In this document: positions 36,968-38,314 of the stretch, piece after piece
Layout of the letters: every line of letters begins with the position of its first letter
Position numbering within the stretch: the stretch's first letter is position 1
From: a virus
DNA length: 38,314 nt
Direction: 5' to 3' (one strand)
Virus record (IMG/VR): IMGVR_UViG_3300031578_000152
Coordinates: 1 to 38,314 of that record
The notes under the pieces: generated by a model
Told to the model about the DNA's origin: nothing
Seen by the model: the letters and a program-made list of their open reading frames with translations, nothing else
The model's database searches: none
Made by a program: the position numbers and the translations under genes

Positions 36968-37405
36968 TTAACCTGTGAATTTATACTCGAATTTCTTTTC
37001 CTGTGGCACCCTGCTCATTTCAGTCAATACAATATTCCCAGCTTCAATATCTTTTTTGAGCGGGTCAAGTTTTAGGCTCTTTGATATTTTGATATAATCA
37101 TCTGCTTCTGCGGGATATTTTGTTTCAATTTCCTCTATTGTCTTGTCGGTATAGACAATCTTATCCTTCATGGCCTTAAAATGCGCCCAGCCACACTTAA
37201 CCTTTATTGCTTCTTCTTCAGATTTAGTTAATGCGTCTTTAATTTGAAATTCTACTTTGGTTAAATTTTCTTGAAATTCAGTAATCTTTTTGTCATTCTC
37301 TACGGTTAATTTTTTGTTATCATCCCTTAAACGCCTAATCTGAAAATCGATATCATCTGTTTGCTTTAGTAAAGTTTCAATATCTTTTTTATATTCATTA
37401 ACCAC
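36968..37405 (-). CDS. Gam/Gp157-like protein
   Basis: The 145-residue protein has a long coiled coil (residues 5-60). A short beta domain follows: EEAIKVKCGWAHFKAMKDKI, then SLKLDPLKKDIEAGNIVL and a last strand. This two-part layout matches phage Gam (protects DNA ends) and Gp157 proteins, which share the G-x-x-x-x-K and A-G-x-I pattern. It would protect linear phage DNA from host exonuclease or assist recombination. The GTG start follows GGGGG. The neighbouring RDF-like gene fits a DNA-metabolism block. The exact subfamily is uncertain. Confidence 0.6.
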   Translation of the reverse strand: MVNEYKKDIETLLKQTDDIDFQIRRLRDDNKKLTVENDKKITEFQENLTKVEFQIKDALTKSEEEAIKVKCGWAHFKAMKDKIVYTDKTIEEIETKYPAEADDYIKISKSLKLDPLKKDIEAGNIVLTEMSRVPQEKKFEYKFTG

Positions 37406-37406
37406 T

Positions 37407-37685
37407 TTAAATTTTCCCCCTTATTTTTTTTATTAATTCCTGTATCTCCATAACCCATAAATCTATCTGGTCTAAATTCTTCTGTTGTTCCTCGACCTCA
37501 CTTGAAAAGTTAGTAGCTAATTCTTGTTTGGTTTTGAGTAGGCCAATAATTTTATTTACTTTTCCTAAATCTATGGCAGTCCTATAATGTTCCCATTGGT
37601 TGTTATTTATACAATCCTTCTGCTCACCTTCCCATTCTATATTTTTTCTAATCCAAGATATTGCTTCCACTTCTTTAGTCTTCAT
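37407..37685 (-). CDS. Hypothetical helical protein, 92 aa
   Basis: The protein starts MKTKEVEAISWIRKNIEWEG, has WEHYRTAIDLGKVNKIIGLL and ends with a coiled coil. No family was recognised. The ATG follows GGGAGGAAAATGA. It overlaps nothing, lying 1 base before the Gam-like gene, so it is likely cotranscribed and may act with it. Confidence 0.55.
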   Translation of the reverse strand: MKTKEVEAISWIRKNIEWEGEQKDCINNNQWEHYRTAIDLGKVNKIIGLLKTKQELATNFSSEVEEQQKNLDQIDLWVMEIQELIKKIRGKI

Positions 37686-37759
37686 TTCATTTTCCTCCCT
37701 TAATTAATATTTTCCCTTACCATTTATATCTCCCATTGAAATATTTGGACATCCCCCCT

Positions 37760-37858
37760 TTACTGATAGTCATTTGCTTTTTTTTCTTTCTTGCCTTTAT
37801 AGATATTCCAAGCAATCATTAGGATTAACCATACAAAAACAATGTAAACAAAAACCAT
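37760..37858 (-). CDS. Small membrane protein, 32 aa
   Basis: The frame MVFVYIVFVWLILMIAWNIY continues KGKKEKKANDYQ. It is a single membrane helix followed by a basic tail, with a GGGGTGATTCT site before the ATG. It is placed 12 bases after the previous gene. Short phage membrane peptides often tune host membrane or holin activity; the role here is unknown. Confidence 0.6.
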   Translation of the reverse strand: MVFVYIVFVWLILMIAWNIYKGKKEKKANDYQ

Positions 37859-37870
37859 AGAATCACCCCT

Positions 37871-38041
37871 TTATTTGCTATTTATGCGGATCTTAACTTC
37901 GTAAGCTAATTGATCAGCCACTATACTAAAATATTCATCTGTTTCTTTCAGCCTTATCGTGTTGTCATATCCATCATCAAACACTTTTTTAGCAGTAGAT
38001 TTGAATATCGTTTTTAACTGCTCTAACTTTTCTTCTTTCAA
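37871..38041 (-). CDS. First early gene, 56 aa, TTG start
   Basis: The start TTG at 38041 (MKEEKLEQLKTIFK) lies 6 bases after AGGGGGTG. The only longer frame would begin inside the hairpin and is less likely. The protein is short and helical (KKVFDDGYDNTIRLKETDEY). It is the first gene behind the promoter and hairpin at 38068-38170, so it may be an immediate early product. No family was recognised. Confidence 0.6.
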   Translation of the reverse strand: MKEEKLEQLKTIFKSTAKKVFDDGYDNTIRLKETDEYFSIVADQLAYEVKIRINSK

Positions 38042-38067
38042 TTTCTCACCCCCTTTTAAATAAAAAC

Positions 38068-38138
38068 GACCAAATAAAAAGCCCGGAAAAATACAGGCAA
38101 GCGTCAAACCTGCTTATATCCGAGCTGATTATTTGGTC
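38068..38138 (-). terminator. Diverged box-plus-hairpin element, copy 5, before the early genes
   Basis: Minus strand: AATAATCAGCTCGG starts the element. A 10-base outer stem, GACCAAATAA (38138-38129 arm) with TTATTTGGTC (38077-38068 arm), surrounds a 7-base stem AGCTCGG/CCGGGCT and an inner CAGG/CCTG. UUUUUA follows the middle stem, so it can act as a terminator. The outer stem would compete with it, as in an attenuator. Confidence 0.7.
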
Positions 38139-38140
38139 AT

Positions 38141-38170
38141 ATTAAATTTTAAATTATTAAACTTTTTCAA
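38141..38170 (-). promoter_or_regulatory. Candidate early promoter
   Basis: TTGAAA (38165-38170), an 18-base spacer and TTTAAT (38141-38146). It lies just before the hairpin element and the first small early genes. Both boxes are one mismatch from consensus, and the spacer is one base long. A second, weaker match lies upstream. Confidence 0.5.
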
Positions 38171-38212
38171 AGATACTTACATTTGATTTACATACGATAT
38201 ATTATGGGACAT

Positions 38213-38314
38213 TGTAAAATCTCTAAAAAAATGTTACCCGGATACCCGCCACCTATTCAATTGTGGTAATTTAAGGGCATTTGAGTATCATAACGCTTTT
38301 TCCCCTTTTTCATT
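38213..38314. repeat. Terminal direct repeat, copy 2
   Basis: The exact second copy of bases 1-102. In the circular map the XRE gene end is therefore followed by about 160 bases before the first early gene. Confidence 0.95.

Noticed and set aside
37871-38107. Longer 78-residue version of the first early gene
   Set aside because: It would begin inside the hairpin element without a ribosome site; the TTG at 38041 has an ideal one.

Overview
The window looks like one complete tailed-phage genome, assembled as a circle. Bases 1-102 recur exactly at 38213-38314, leaving 38,212 unique bases. Every convincing gene lies on the minus strand, and neighbours are tightly packed, often with ATGA overlaps. 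The DNA is AT-rich with strong AGGAGG/GGGGGTG ribosome sites and sigma70-like promoters, so the host is probably a low-GC anaerobic bacterium, Firmicutes-like or a similar sediment lineage. I cannot name the host. The virion is an HK97-fold siphovirus: HK97-type capsid, prohead protease, portal, TerL and a roughly 800-residue tape measure.

Layout in direction of transcription, from high to low coordinates. 38.1-30.2 kb is an early/replication arm: many very small genes, a Gam/Gp157-like protein, a recombination-directionality-factor-like protein, a PAPS-reductase-family enzyme, a family of small Cys-rich proteins, a three-domain DNA-binding protein, and a replisome organiser that carries an HNH domain and possible origin iterons inside its own gene. 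30.2-27.2 kb holds a Gp88-like protein, a ladder of duplicated small genes, a VRR-NUC nuclease and a Com-like zinc ribbon. 27.1-18.1 kb is packaging and head: TerS, TerL, portal-MuF fusion, prohead protease with an inserted nuclease, major capsid gene split by a group I intron, and decoration proteins. 18.0-12.1 kb has fibre or decoration proteins, one with 22 short tandem repeats, then the head-tail connectors. 12.1-3.5 kb is the tail: duplicated tail tube, a frameshifted chaperone pair, tape measure, a split hub protein and a tail fibre, plus a PEGA lipoprotein with its own promoter and terminator. 3.4-1.5 kb is lysis: holin-like proteins, an M15 peptidase and a secreted thioredoxin. 1.4-0.1 kb holds a free HNH nuclease, an unknown gene and an XRE regulator with a strong promoter and operator-like dyad. 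No integrase, polymerase, helicase or tRNA gene was seen.

The main points of interest are these. (1) An intrinsic-terminator element preceded by a conserved AATAATCCGAGAGC-type box occurs in four good copies and one diverged copy; two copies sit directly behind a promoter. (2) A group I intron in the capsid gene has splice sites that can be placed to the base, restoring a 396-residue capsid protein. (3) A complete -1 frameshift signal (A AAA AAC, 8-nt spacer, 10-bp stem) lies in the tail chaperone gene. (4) A zinc-finger/PD-(D/E)XK nuclease is inserted in frame in the prohead protease. (5) Phased 21-bp repeats lie inside the replication initiator gene. (6) A moron-like lipoprotein interrupts the tail genes.
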